64,000 nucleotides of DNA from Bordetella genomosp. 8 (GCF_002119685.1 NZ_CP021108.1:744001-808000), one strand, 5' to 3'; counted from the stretch's first letter, positions 44,128 through 53,878 are shown. Notes: a model not told the origin generated them from the letters alone. Program-made: numbers and translations.

Positions 44128-45516
44128 CTAGGTCATCAGCTTGACCAGGGCCGGCACGGTCAGCACCGCCGTGTAGTAGCCCATGAACTGCACGCCGGTG
44201 TTGAACGCGAAGAAGCGCGACAGCAGCCCGCCGATCAGCCCCATGGTCAGGATGACCAGCAGTCCCAGCAACTGTCCTTCCCACACGCTGATCACCACGA
44301 TCAGGCCGACGAAGGTGGCGATGATGGCTTCGTGGCTGACCTTGCGCGACACGAACAGCGCGGCGCGGCGTGCGTAGTTCATCGCGAAGGGATAGGAAAC
44401 CAGGGAGGCAATGATCACCGCCAGCATGCCGTAGCCCAGGAACTCCCAGTGGTTCAACAGGTTGTGCAGGTTGTGGGTCTGCCCCGTGGCGCTGTCCACC
44501 GTAAACCTCGGCGGCGCGTTGAACAAGGGCGCCGCGGGGCCGGCGGCGACCGGGCTCAAGGGCAAGCCGAAGGCGATGAGCGGGATCAGGGCTTCGGCGA
44601 TATAGGTGGCTTCCGTCACGCCGTTGCGGGCGCTGAGCACCGTCGTCAGCCGGTGATACGCATGGCGGATACGCGCGCCGACCATCTCGCCCATCACCAC
44701 CGTCATCGCCACGGGGCTGAAGACGAAGGTCGCGCTGGAGACGGCCGCGGTGGCCAGCGTCCAACGCGTCTGCGTACGGTCCAGCACCTTCAGCGGATTG
44801 GGGAAATAGCCCGACCAGCCCTTCACGTCGGGCGCCAGCGTGAGCGTATGGACCTTGTCGCGCGCCATCCGCTTGCGGCCCTGCGGCGACATGACGGCGA
44901 ACAGGTCCGCGATCAGCGGGCCGATGGCGATGCCCAGGAAGTAGCTGACGCTCAGCTTGACGCCATAGCGGGCCGTCAGGCTCTGCAACGCGACGATGAC
45001 CACGACGAAAGGAATCAACAGCGCGACCGCGGCCCAGCGCCCCGCGGAAAAATAGGCGATCAGCACCGCGGCCGCCAGGAATATCCAGGGCGCCGAGCGC
45101 GTGATCGCCGGCCCGAACGGCGCCAGCAGCACGGCGAACAGGACGGCCAGCGGCACGGCGACGAAGGCGGCGATGATGGCGCCGGAAATCATCTTGCGCA
45201 GGGCGATGTGCGGCACGCCCAGCTTGCGCAGCATGTTGGCGTCCTGCAGCAGCGGCGTCGCCAGCGTGTCGCCGGGGATGCCCAGCAGGGCGGTGGGCAC
45301 CGCATGGGTCATGTGCTTCGCGACCGCGCCCGCCAGGAAGAAGGTGAAGACGCCGGCTGGCGGCACGCCCAGCAAGGCCACCAGCAGCGTCAGCGGCGCG
45401 ATGGTGGTGGTTTCGTCGGTGCCCGAGATCAGGCCGATGGCGGCGAAGACGGCCGCGCCGACCAGGCCCATCGCGGCCGCAACCAGGATCTGGTTCAACA
45501 ATACGGGATCGCTCAT
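44128..45516 (-). CDS. TctA-like tripartite tricarboxylate transporter permease
   Basis: The 462-residue integral membrane protein has the TctA pattern: GTDETTTIAPLTLLVALLG near residue 35, TALLGIPGDTLATPLL near 75, and about a dozen helices. TctA is the large pore subunit of TTT carriers. The start is at 45516, overlapping the stop of the two-helix gene upstream (ATGA). The operon begins with HMG-CoA reductase, so mevalonate or another small hydroxy acid is a likely cargo. No Bug/TctC receptor or standard four-helix TctB is present in the operon. Confidence 0.88.
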   Translation of the reverse strand: MSDPVLLNQILVAAAMGLVGAAVFAAIGLISGTDETTTIAPLTLLVALLGVPPAGVFTFFLAGAVAKHMTHAVPTALLGIPGDTLATPLLQDANMLRKLGVPHIALRKMISGAIIAAFVAVPLAVLFAVLLAPFGPAITRSAPWIFLAAAVLIAYFSAGRWAAVALLIPFVVVIVALQSLTARYGVKLSVSYFLGIAIGPLIADLFAVMSPQGRKRMARDKVHTLTLAPDVKGWSGYFPNPLKVLDRTQTRWTLATAAVSSATFVFSPVAMTVVMGEMVGARIRHAYHRLTTVLSARNGVTEATYIAEALIPLIAFGLPLSPVAAGPAAPLFNAPPRFTVDSATGQTHNLHNLLNHWEFLGYGMLAVIIASLVSYPFAMNYARRAALFVSRKVSHEAIIATFVGLIVVISVWEGQLLGLLVILTMGLIGGLLSRFFAFNTGVQFMGYYTAVLTVPALVKLMT

Positions 45517-46007
45517 GCCAGCGCCTCCTTGGTCCTGGGCAAGCGCGCATCGCGCGGCTCGGGCTGTCCGTCGAACAGTTCCAGCAGGCCCAGCTCGCGC
45601 AGCTCCCGCAGCGCGGCCGGCGGCAGGTCGGCCAGCGTACCCAGTCCGCCCGGCTCGCCGGCCAGCTCGGCCAACACTTCCGCGCGCCAGGCCGGATCGG
45701 CCAGCGACGTGTCCTCGACCACCTCGCGCTTGGGCGGGAACAGGCGTGCGCAGACGACGCCGGCGATCACGCTGCCTGCCAGGCCCGCGAGCATGGCGTA
45801 GGCATGCGCGAGTTCCGCCGATGCCGCGATCCCGCCCAACCAGCGGCCGGCGGCGATGAAGGCGGCGACACTGATGACGACGCCGATGCCGATGGACCAT
45901 GCCAGGTGGCGCAGGTCGACGGTGTCGCTCCAGACTTCCGCGAGCTGCCATGCGGATGCGCGATCCGGCACGGCGCGTTGCCCATGAGGGCTGATGTCGA
46001 TGCTCAT
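45513..46007 (-). CDS. Two-helix membrane protein in the TctB position
   Basis: This 164-residue protein has two predicted membrane helices (LAWSIGIGVVISVAAFIAAG and AMLAGLAGSVIAGVVCA) and a soluble Leu/Glu-rich C-terminal half. It occupies the place of TctB between HMG-CoA reductase and the TctA-like gene and is translationally coupled to the latter. Classical TctB has four helices, so this would be a shortened or unrelated small subunit. The family is not recognised. Confidence 0.75.
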   Translation of the reverse strand: MSIDISPHGQRAVPDRASAWQLAEVWSDTVDLRHLAWSIGIGVVISVAAFIAAGRWLGGIAASAELAHAYAMLAGLAGSVIAGVVCARLFPPKREVVEDTSLADPAWRAEVLAELAGEPGGLGTLADLPPAALRELRELGLLELFDGQPEPRDARLPRTKEALA

Positions 46008-46055
46008 TGTGGTCTCCTCCTGATGGCGGCGTCCGCCGCCGTTATTGTCCCTGCG

Positions 46056-47351
46056 CTATGCGCTCGAGCCCGGTTCGCGCAAGGCCTTCAGCAGGGCGAT
46101 GGCGCGATCGGTGCGTACGTCTTTTTCGGCGGCCATGCGTTTCGCGATGGCGTCCACTTCGGCGCCTGTCGCGCCGGCCGTCAACGCAATATTGCGGGCA
46201 TGCAGCGCCATGTGCCCGCGCTGTATGCCTTCGGTCGCCAGGGCGCGCAAGGCGCCCAGGTTCTGCGCCAGGCCGACGGCCACCGCGATCTCGGCCAGTT
46301 CCTGCGCCGAGCGCACGCCCAGGATCTTCAAGGCCACCCGCGCCAGCGGATGGGTCTTGGTCGCGCCGCCCACCAGCCCTAGGGCCATGGGCATTTCGAT
46401 GGATCCCACCAGCGCGCCCGAGGTGTCCTTTTCCCAGGCGGTCAGCGAGGTATAGCGGCCCGTCCGCGCGGCGTAGGCATGCGCGCCGGCTTCGATCGCG
46501 CGCCAGTCGTTGCCGGTGGCGACGACGACCGGATCGATGCCGTTCATGATGCCCTTGTTGTGCGTGGCCGCGCGGTAGGGATCGACCGCGGCGAAAGCCC
46601 AGGCGTCGAGGATGCCTTCGATGATTTCCTCGCCGCCGCGTTCGCGCGTGGCCAGCACGGCGGGCGTCAGTCTGACGCGGGCGCGCGCGAGCCGCAAGTC
46701 CGCCAGGTTGGACAGGATGCGCAGGCGCACCGATCCGCCGGTGATTTCTTCCACCACGGGGGCGACCGCTTCGGCCATGGTGTTGACCGTGTTCGCTCCC
46801 ATGGCGTCGCGCACGTCGACGATCAGATGCACCACCGCCATCGGGCCGCGCGGCGTGTCGGGGAAGATATGTACCTCGATGTCGCGGCAGCCGCCGCCCA
46901 GCTCCACCAGCAGCTTGTCGCGGCTGTTGGCCAGCGCCAGGATGCGTTCTTTTTCCCGCAGCAGCGACAGGCGCGCGCCCTGGGGATCGGTCAGGCCCAG
47001 GATCTGTATCTGCGCGCGCATCACGGGCGCGCTGCTGGAGGTTTCGAAGCCGCCGCATTCGCGCGCCAGCTTGGCCATATAGGATGCCGCCGCGACCACG
47101 GAAGGCTCTTCCACCACCATGGGTACGAGCACGTCCTTGCCGTTCACCTGGAAATTCGCGGCGACGCCCATCGGCAGTTCGAACGTGCCGATGACGTTCT
47201 CGATCATGCCGTCGGCGCGGTCCAGCGCCAATGCGCCGGGGCGGGCCAGGGCCAGCCTTTCTTCGTCGCTCAGCCCGACGGCGCCGACGATGGCTTCCAG
47301 TCTTTCGGAAGGGGACAGGGCGCGGAAATTGGAAAGGCGCGAATCGACCAC
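46056..47351 (-). CDS. mvaA: Degradative hydroxymethylglutaryl-CoA reductase (class II)
   Basis: This 431-residue enzyme matches class II HMG-CoA reductase. The catalytic residues line up with those known for Pseudomonas mevalonii: Glu82 ([10 protein letters not shown]), Lys266 (THNKGIMNG), Asp282 ([10 protein letters not shown]) and His380 ([10 protein letters not shown]). In bacteria that eat mevalonate it runs in the oxidative direction, making HMG-CoA from mevalonate with NAD+. A GTG start at 47351 has GGAG nine bases ahead. It leads the operon with the two-helix protein and the TctA-like permease and faces a MocR regulator. Confidence 0.93.
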   Translation of the reverse strand: MVDSRLSNFRALSPSERLEAIVGAVGLSDEERLALARPGALALDRADGMIENVIGTFELPMGVAANFQVNGKDVLVPMVVEEPSVVAAASYMAKLARECGGFETSSSAPVMRAQIQILGLTDPQGARLSLLREKERILALANSRDKLLVELGGGCRDIEVHIFPDTPRGPMAVVHLIVDVRDAMGANTVNTMAEAVAPVVEEITGGSVRLRILSNLADLRLARARVRLTPAVLATRERGGEEIIEGILDAWAFAAVDPYRAATHNKGIMNGIDPVVVATGNDWRAIEAGAHAYAARTGRYTSLTAWEKDTSGALVGSIEMPMALGLVGGATKTHPLARVALKILGVRSAQELAEIAVAVGLAQNLGALRALATEGIQRGHMALHARNIALTAGATGAEVDAIAKRMAAEKDVRTDRAIALLKALREPGSSA

Positions 47352-47393
47352 GATGAAATGCTCCGTTTGGGAATCAACGCGTCGATGCTAGGT

Positions 47394-47437
47394 AAACTGT
47401 ACCGCTGTTGACAGGTACAGTTTGGGCAAACAGTACC
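47394..47437. promoter_or_regulatory. Three MocR/PdxR-type boxes in the divergent promoter
   Basis: Box 1, AAACTGTACC (47394-47403), and box 2 (47414-47423, its exact inverted copy) form a 10-bp dyad with a 10-bp spacer. Box 3, AAACAGTACC (47428-47437), is a direct repeat with one change. A perfect -35 TTGACA (47408-47413) lies between boxes 1 and 2. Two direct plus one inverted box is a known arrangement for MocR regulators, so this is very likely the site of the product of 47481-48935. Confidence 0.75.
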
Positions 47438-47480
47438 ATCGCACTGCACCAATTTTTGCGGATGCCCAAGGATCGTGGCC

Positions 47481-48935
47481 ATGGACGACAGCAGGAAAGC
47501 GACGGCGCGGCGCGCGCCGCGCGAAGCACGCGAACCACGCGACACACGCGTCGGACGCGGCGCCCCGATCGCCGAGGGCCTGGCCCGATTGATCGGGCAG
47601 CAGATCGCCAATGGCGTATACCGCGCCGGCGACAAGCTGCCGTCGCTGCGCGAAGTGGCCCAGCTGCACCGCTACGCCAAGAACACCGTCGTGGTCGCGT
47701 TCGAGATACTGGTGGCGCAGGGCCTGGTGGAACCGCGGCGGGGTTCGGGCTTCTACGTCGCGGACCGCCACTACGTGCGCAAGCCCGCGGAAGAGGAAGC
47801 CGGGCAGTTGAGCCGGGCCATGGACATCGTGTGGCTGATGCGCGAACAGCTCAAGACCCAGCCCGACGCGGTGGCCGTCGGTGACGGCTTTCCGCCGGTG
47901 GAATGGCTGGCCGACATGCGCATGGATCGTTATCACCAGAAGGTCGTGCGTACCGGCCTGGGCAGCCTGTTCCGCTATGGCAGCCGCTTCGGCTACGCGC
48001 CGTTGCGCGAAAGCCTGGTGCGCAAGCTCGGCGACATCGGCGTGCATGCCTCCACGTCCCAGCTTGTGCTCACGCATGGCGCCAACGAGGCCATGGACCT
48101 GCTGATTCGCTATTTCGTGCCGCCGGGCGCCGCCGTGCTGGTGGACGATCCCGGCTATTACCCGCTGTTCGGCAAGCTGAAGCTGGCGGGCGCGCGCATG
48201 CTGGGCGTTCCCCGCCTGCCGGACGGGCCCGACGTCGCGGTGCTGGAACGCCTGCTGGCGCGCGACAAGCCGCGGCTGTTCTTCACGCAGTCGGTGGCAC
48301 ATAATCCCACGGGGTCGGATATTTCCGCGGCGAAGGCCTATCGTGTGCTGCAGCTGTGCCAGGCCCATGGCGTGACGATCGTTGAGAACGACCCGCTGGC
48401 GGATTTCAAGCCTACGTCGGCGGTGCGCCTGGCGGCGCTGGACCAGCTGGCGGGCACCATCCATATCGGCAGCTTTTCGAAGTCGTTCTCGGCGGCGCTA
48501 CGCGTCGGCTTCATCGCCTGCGACGCCGCGCTGGCAAGCGATCTGGCGGACCTCAAGGCCCTGGTGCACGTAAGCAGCTCGGAATACTGCGAACGCATGG
48601 TCGACGTCATGCTGCGCGAGGGCCACTATGAACGGCATCTGTTCCGCCTGCGCCGCCGCCTGGAGGCCGCCACCGCGCGGGCGCTGGAAGTGCTGGACGA
48701 ACTGGGCGCGGAGGTCTTTGCGCGACCGGCGAGTTCGCTTTATCTCTGGCCGGCCTTCCCGGGCATCGACGATACGGTGGCTTTGGCCCGCGAGCTGATG
48801 CCGGAAAAAATCCTGCTCGCACCGGGGCGGGTGTTCAGCGTCGACGCGGAGCAGCTGTCTCGATGGTCCAGATGCAATGTCGGTGCGCTGGTTGATGAGC
48901 GGTTCCGTACGGCCATGCGCGCCCGACTGCGCTGA
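47481..48935 (+). CDS. MocR-type regulator (GntR HTH fused to aminotransferase domain)
   Basis: The 484-residue protein has an N-terminal GntR winged helix (LPSLREVAQLHRYAKNTVV, about residues 54-72). A fold-type I aminotransferase domain follows, with the PLP Lys334 (GSFSKSFSAAL), Asn275 (HNPTG) and Asp304 (ENDPLAD). Such proteins use PLP or an amino-compound adduct as effector. ATG 47481 is preferred, with AAGGA eight bases upstream; a GTG at 47475 is in frame. Three matching boxes lie in the gap shared with the HMG-CoA reductase operon. Confidence 0.92.
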   Translation: MDDSRKATARRAPREAREPRDTRVGRGAPIAEGLARLIGQQIANGVYRAGDKLPSLREVAQLHRYAKNTVVVAFEILVAQGLVEPRRGSGFYVADRHYVRKPAEEEAGQLSRAMDIVWLMREQLKTQPDAVAVGDGFPPVEWLADMRMDRYHQKVVRTGLGSLFRYGSRFGYAPLRESLVRKLGDIGVHASTSQLVLTHGANEAMDLLIRYFVPPGAAVLVDDPGYYPLFGKLKLAGARMLGVPRLPDGPDVAVLERLLARDKPRLFFTQSVAHNPTGSDISAAKAYRVLQLCQAHGVTIVENDPLADFKPTSAVRLAALDQLAGTIHIGSFSKSFSAALRVGFIACDAALASDLADLKALVHVSSSEYCERMVDVMLREGHYERHLFRLRRRLEAATARALEVLDELGAEVFARPASSLYLWPAFPGIDDTVALARELMPEKILLAPGRVFSVDAEQLSRWSRCNVGALVDERFRTAMRARLR

Positions 48936-48958
48936 CCTTCACGGTGGACCTGGATCGA

Positions 48959-50347
48959 TCAGAATTCTTCCAGGAACCGCATGCGGAACCGCCGCCCCTT
49001 GATATTGCTGTTCGAGACCTTGGCGTAGGCCTGCTTGGCGATCTGGCGGTTCAAGGCCACATAGGCATTGAACTCGGTAATGTTGATCTTGCCGACCTGT
49101 TCGAATGCCAGGCCGCCATCGCCGGTCAAGGCGCCCACCAGGTCTCCCGGACGCAGCTTGTCCTTCTTGCCGCCCTGTATGCACAGGGTCACCATGGGGG
49201 CCCGCAATGGGCGATCGGATTTTGCCCGCAGCGATTTCAGGTCGCCCCATTTCAGCGGAGCGCCCTGGTATTCCTCTATGAGGTTGGCCCAGCGCATTTC
49301 CTCGGGCGAGCACAGGCTGAGCGCCAGGCCCTTCTGGTCGCCGCGGCCGCTGCGGCCGATACGGTGGATGTGGACTTCCGTGTCCTTGGTCACGTCCACA
49401 TTGATGACCGCGCCCAGGTTCTGGATGTCCAGCCCGCGGGCGGCGACGTCGGTCGCCACCAGCACGGCGCAGCTCTGGTTGGCGAACTGGATCAGGATCT
49501 CGTCGCGCTCGCGCTGTTCCAGGTCGCCGTTGAGCGCCTGCGCGCTGATGCCCGCCGATTGCAGGCGTTCCACCAGGTCGTGGCTGCGGACCTTGGTATT
49601 GCAGAACGCCAGCGTGGAGACCGGTCGGAAGTGGTTCAACAGCGTGACCACCGCGTCCAGGCGTTCCCTGTCGTCGATCTCATAGAAAACCTGTTCGATG
49701 TGGCTTGCGTCATGCTGCGTCTCCACCTTGATTTCGACCTGGTTGCGCAGGAAGCGGGCGCTGAGCTTGCGGATGTTGTCCGGGTAGGTGGCGGAAAACA
49801 GCAGGGTCTGCCGTTTGGCCGGACAATGCGCGGCAATGGCGACGATGTCGTCATAAAAGCCCATGTCCACCATGCGGTCCGCTTCGTCGAGCACCAAGGT
49901 CCGCAGGCCGGACAGGTCCAGGCTGCCGCGTTCGAGATGGTCCTTGATCCGGCCGGGCGTACCCACGACCAGATGCGTGCCGCCGGCCAGCGATTCCGCC
50001 TGGGGCCGCGCGGCGGCGCCGCCGCACAGCGTCAAGACCTTCACATTCGGAATCAACCGGGCCAGCCGGCGCAGTTCCTGGGCCACCTGGTCCGCCAGTT
50101 CTCGGGTCGGGCAGACGACCAGCGCCTGTGGGACCAGGCGCGCGACGTCCAGGTGCTGCAGCAGGCCCAGGCCGAACGCGGCGGTCTTGCCGCTGCCGGT
50201 CTTGGCCTGGGCGATCAGGTCGCGGCCTTCCAGGATGATGGGCAGGCTTTGCGCCTGGATAGGCGTCATCTGCGTGTAGCCCAGGCCTTGCAGATTTTCC
50301 AGCAGGGCGGGCTGCATGGGCAGCGATGAAAAAGCGTGATCGTTCAT
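48959..50347 (-). CDS. dbpA: DEAD-box RNA helicase DbpA
   Basis: The 462-residue protein has a Q motif (Gln31), Walker A AKTGSGKT (48-55), DEAD (153-156), SAT (184-186) and HRIGRSGR (326-333). It ends with the DbpA RNA-binding domain, including KLRPGDLVGALTGDGGL and the C-terminal RRFRMRFLEEF. DbpA is an RNA-stimulated helicase that binds hairpin 92 of 23S rRNA and helps large-subunit assembly. It lies 3 nt after the end of the radical SAM gene, and both may be transcribed together. Confidence 0.96.
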   Translation of the reverse strand: MNDHAFSSLPMQPALLENLQGLGYTQMTPIQAQSLPIILEGRDLIAQAKTGSGKTAAFGLGLLQHLDVARLVPQALVVCPTRELADQVAQELRRLARLIPNVKVLTLCGGAAARPQAESLAGGTHLVVGTPGRIKDHLERGSLDLSGLRTLVLDEADRMVDMGFYDDIVAIAAHCPAKRQTLLFSATYPDNIRKLSARFLRNQVEIKVETQHDASHIEQVFYEIDDRERLDAVVTLLNHFRPVSTLAFCNTKVRSHDLVERLQSAGISAQALNGDLEQRERDEILIQFANQSCAVLVATDVAARGLDIQNLGAVINVDVTKDTEVHIHRIGRSGRGDQKGLALSLCSPEEMRWANLIEEYQGAPLKWGDLKSLRAKSDRPLRAPMVTLCIQGGKKDKLRPGDLVGALTGDGGLAFEQVGKINITEFNAYVALNRQIAKQAYAKVSNSNIKGRRFRMRFLEEF

Positions 50348-50350
50348 GGA

Positions 50351-52264
50351 CTATCCCTGTTGGCTCAAGGCCCGTTCTATGCGATTGCGCTGCACCGTCG
50401 TGCGGGGCACCTTGTAAGGAAACCAGGCGCGCACGTCCTCCTCCAGGCCGATGCCGTGCATGTAGTTGTAGATGGCCTTCTTCAGGCCCCTGCCCAGGCT
50501 GTCGTGATCCACGCCCGTCGGGTCGTCGAACCCGACATCGTTCCTGGCGAAGGACGTTGGCGGCAAAGGCCGCAAGGTCACGCCGTATTCCTCGGGGTGC
50601 TTGCCGACCGGCGAATGCACGGTGCACGCGAAACGGTGGAAGAACCCGCTCTGGATGCAGCCGTTTTCGAACAGTTGCCGCACATATTCCAGCGCATCGA
50701 CCGTGTCCTGCACGGTCTGCGTGGGAAAGCCGTACATCAGGTAGGCATGCACCAGGATGCCCGCATCGGTGAAGGCGCGCGTTACCCGCGCCACCTGGTC
50801 GATGGATACGCCTTTCTTCATCAGCTTCAGCAGGCGGTCGGATGCGACCTCAAGCCCGCCCGAAACCGCTATGCAGCCGCTGTCGGCCAATAGCTCGCAC
50901 AGGTCCGGCGTGAAGGTCTTTTCGAAACGGATATTGCCCCACCATGAAATACCGGTGTCGCGGGCGATGAGTTCCGTGGCGAGTGCCTTCAGCGATTTGG
51001 GCGGCGCGGCTTCGTCGACGAAATGGAAGCCGGTTTGCGAGGTCTCGCGCACGATGGCTTCGATACGGTCCGCCAGCACGGTGGCGGATGCGCCCTCGTA
51101 GCGGTCGATATAGTCCAGGCTGATGTCGCAGAAGCTGCACTTCTTCCAATAACAGCCATGCGCCACCGTCAGCTTGTTCCAGCGCCCGTCGCTCCACAGC
51201 CGGTGCATGGGATTCAGCATGTCCAGCAGCGACAGGTAACGATCCAGCGGCAGCCCGTCCCAGGTCGGCGTGCCGACTTCCGCGAAGGCGACATCGGGCT
51301 CGACCATGTTCACGTAGCGGACCGCCGCCGTCTCGGCATCGCGCAGGAAGGTGCGCACCAGGCGTTGGCGCGAACGCTTGCCCTGCACGTGCTCCAGCAA
51401 GGCGAGCAGGGGGCGTTCGCCGGCATCCAGCGTGACATAGTCGAAATAATCGAATACGCGTGGATCCTTCAGCTCGCGCAGCTCGGTATTGACGAAGCCG
51501 CCGCCCAGCACCGTGACGATGCCGGGATCCCGCGCCTTGATGGTCTGCGCGATGCGGAAAGCCGCGTAGACGGCGCCGGGGAAGGGCACCGAGAGCAGCA
51601 CCATGGTCGGCGCATGGCGCGCCAGCGCGTCCAGCGTCAGGTCGCGCAGCGTATCGTCCACCAGGTTGGCGGGCGCCGCCAGCGCCTCCGCCAGAGGATC
51701 GAAAGTAGGCTGGCTGCCCGCCAGCGATTCCGCGTAGCGCACGAATTCGAAACGTTCGTCGACGGCGTCGCGTATGACGTCGGCCAGATCGTTCAGGTAC
51801 AGGGTGGCCAGGTGCTTTGCGCGGTCCTGCAGGCCCAGGGCGCCGAACGCCCAGCCCAGGGGATCGCCGCCTTCCTCATCCACATAGACATCCAGGGAGT
51901 CGAAGCGCGGTCCTTCGGGCAGGTAGTGGCGGCCGACGATGCGATGCGCCAGCGTCGAGTCCCGGCCTTGCAGGAAGGCGATCGCCGGGCCTATGGTCGC
52001 CAGATAGCGCGGCTGCTGCGCGACGAAGGCCTGGACCGACGCGCTGTGGGCGTGCGCCGGCAGGGCGTCGACCCGCGCCGCCACGGCACGCAGGCCCGCG
52101 GGCGACAGCAGGCGCAGCACGAGCGCCAGCGCCAGGTCCTCCTGGAACGACGGCACGCCGCGCGATCGCAGGAAGCCGGTCAGGTAGGCGGTGGATGGGT
52201 AGGGCGTATTCAGCTGCGTCATCGGCGGGATGACGGACAGCACGCGCAAGGGCAGGGCGGACAT
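50351..52264 (-). CDS. B12-binding-domain radical SAM protein with CX4CX2C motif
   Basis: This 637-residue protein has an N-terminal region with an early cobalamin-type segment (RVLSVIPPMTQLNTPYPS), a likely B12-binding fold (VLGGGFVNTEL near residue 255), and a radical SAM core. The cluster cysteines are Cys371, Cys376 and Cys379 in HGCYWKKCSFCD, giving CX4CX2C rather than CX3CX2C; the DNA confirms the extra residue. A C-terminal segment YNYMHGIGLEEDVRAWFP is also notable. The substrate is unknown. Confidence 0.85.
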   Translation of the reverse strand: MSALPLRVLSVIPPMTQLNTPYPSTAYLTGFLRSRGVPSFQEDLALALVLRLLSPAGLRAVAARVDALPAHAHSASVQAFVAQQPRYLATIGPAIAFLQGRDSTLAHRIVGRHYLPEGPRFDSLDVYVDEEGGDPLGWAFGALGLQDRAKHLATLYLNDLADVIRDAVDERFEFVRYAESLAGSQPTFDPLAEALAAPANLVDDTLRDLTLDALARHAPTMVLLSVPFPGAVYAAFRIAQTIKARDPGIVTVLGGGFVNTELRELKDPRVFDYFDYVTLDAGERPLLALLEHVQGKRSRQRLVRTFLRDAETAAVRYVNMVEPDVAFAEVGTPTWDGLPLDRYLSLLDMLNPMHRLWSDGRWNKLTVAHGCYWKKCSFCDISLDYIDRYEGASATVLADRIEAIVRETSQTGFHFVDEAAPPKSLKALATELIARDTGISWWGNIRFEKTFTPDLCELLADSGCIAVSGGLEVASDRLLKLMKKGVSIDQVARVTRAFTDAGILVHAYLMYGFPTQTVQDTVDALEYVRQLFENGCIQSGFFHRFACTVHSPVGKHPEEYGVTLRPLPPTSFARNDVGFDDPTGVDHDSLGRGLKKAIYNYMHGIGLEEDVRAWFPYKVPRTTVQRNRIERALSQQG

Positions 52265-52351
52265 GAAGCGCGGCAGGGCGGCCGAAGAAATGGGCGGTAT
52301 GTATCATAAGCCACGATGGCGCGCGGGCGCCGCACGAGCCGGAGAGCATGT

Positions 52352-53098
52352 ATGGATTACCTGTTATCGCTGACTCAGGACCCTGCCGCCTGGATAGCCC
52401 TGGCGACCTTGATCGCGATGGAAGTCGTGCTGGGCATCGACAACCTGATCTTCATTTCCATCCTGACCAACAAGCTGCCGGCATCGCAGCAGGCGCACGG
52501 CCGGCGTATCGGTATCGGCCTGGCGCTGGTCCTGCGCCTGGCCTTGCTGGGCACGGTCGCCTTCATCGTCCAGTTGACCCAGCCGCTGTTCGAGATATTC
52601 GGACGCGGGATTTCCTGGCGCGACCTCATCCTGATCGCCGGCGGCCTGTTCCTGGTCTGGAAGGCAACTAAGGAAATCCATCACCACGTCGATCCGGATC
52701 CCGATGGCGACATGTTCGAAGGCAAGACCGCCACGATAGGCTTCGCCGCGGCCATCGGCCAGATCCTGTTGCTGGATCTGGTGTTCTCCATCGACAGCAT
52801 CATCACGGTGGTGGGGATGACCGAGCACATTCCCATCATGTTCATCGCGGTCATCGTGGCCGTCCTGGTCATGCTGCTTGCCGCCGATCCGCTGGCGCGC
52901 TTCATCCAGCGCAATCCCACCGTCGTCATGCTGGCCCTGGGTTTCCTGCTGATGATAGGCATGACGCTGATCGCCGAAGGCTTCGGCGCACACGTGCCCA
53001 AGGGCTATATCTACGCCGCCATGGCATTCTCCGCCCTGATCGAGGGCCTGAACCTGATGGCGCGCCGGGCCAAGGCGCGGCGCGGCCCGCAAGGCTGA
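52352..53098 (+). CDS. TerC family integral membrane protein
   Basis: The 248-residue protein has the TerC pattern: [17 protein letters not shown] near residue 25 and [15 protein letters not shown] near 150, with about seven helices. Acidic residues inside these helices are thought to bind metal; TerC proteins help export Mn2+ and load exported metalloproteins. The ATG at 52352 with GGAG just upstream is used. It is divergent from the radical SAM gene and no other metal gene is adjacent. Confidence 0.9.
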   Translation: MDYLLSLTQDPAAWIALATLIAMEVVLGIDNLIFISILTNKLPASQQAHGRRIGIGLALVLRLALLGTVAFIVQLTQPLFEIFGRGISWRDLILIAGGLFLVWKATKEIHHHVDPDPDGDMFEGKTATIGFAAAIGQILLLDLVFSIDSIITVVGMTEHIPIMFIAVIVAVLVMLLAADPLARFIQRNPTVVMLALGFLLMIGMTLIAEGFGAHVPKGYIYAAMAFSALIEGLNLMARRAKARRGPQG

Positions 53099-53122
53099 AT
53101 GGCGGCCGGCGGCGGTTCGGAC

Positions 53123-53878
53123 TCAGCCGGGCTTGCGGAACTTGAGCACGAACTGATCGGTATGGCCGCGTACCGCCGGCGCGAACACCGGGACGTCATG
53201 CGGGTCCTGCGGATTGCGCAGGATGCTGCTCTCGGCCACGAGCTGGAAGCCCGCCGCCAATGCCTGCTGCTTGACGGTTTCCGGGTCGATGCGATGCAGG
53301 GTGTGCGCGCTCTGGCCGCTGGTACCCGCATTGGCCACGTGATCGGTGACGATGAACACGCCGCCCGGCTTCAAGGCCCGGTAGACCGCGGCGTCGAGTT
53401 GCGCCGCGGCCGCCGGGCCGGCGAAGCCGTAGACATCGTGATAGTTTTCGGAAGTCCAAGCGACGTCCAGCGGTTCCGGTAGCGCCAACGTGGCCAGCGG
53501 CTGGCTGGCCACGGTCACGTTGGCATAGGCGGCGGTCGGGATGGCCTGCGCCGTGGCCAGGGACTTGGGCGCGATTGCCAGGAATTCCTGCGGCACGACG
53601 GCGTAGACATGGCCGCCGGGGCCGACGGCCTTGCTGAACAGGCGGGTGAAGTAGCCGCCGCCCGGCATCAGGTCGGCCACGCGGTCGCCCGGCTTGATGC
53701 CGGCGAACGCCAGCAACTCACCGGGTTTGCGGGCGGCATCGCGCTGCACGTCGGCGGCGGGGCGATCGGACGACGCCAGTGCGGCATCGATGGCGGCACG
53801 CGGTTGCTGGCGAGGCGGCTGGGCGCACGATGCCAGCGCCAGGCTGGCCGCGGCGAGCATTACAACGACGGGTTTCAC
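53123..53878 (-). CDS. Putative lipoprotein with a class I methyltransferase fold
   Basis: The 251-residue protein starts with a signal and lipobox (ASLALASC, Cys18). A SAM methyltransferase-like fold follows, with motif I VADLMPGGGYFTRLF and later ALKPGGVFIVTDHV. Export of a SAM enzyme is odd because SAM is not expected in the periplasm. The family is seen in Proteobacteria as 'predicted methyltransferase'. It converges on TerC. Confidence 0.82.
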   Translation of the reverse strand: MKPVVVMLAAASLALASCAQPPRQQPRAAIDAALASSDRPAADVQRDAARKPGELLAFAGIKPGDRVADLMPGGGYFTRLFSKAVGPGGHVYAVVPQEFLAIAPKSLATAQAIPTAAYANVTVASQPLATLALPEPLDVAWTSENYHDVYGFAGPAAAAQLDAAVYRALKPGGVFIVTDHVANAGTSGQSAHTLHRIDPETVKQQALAAGFQLVAESSILRNPQDPHDVPVFAPAVRGHTDQFVLKFRKPG

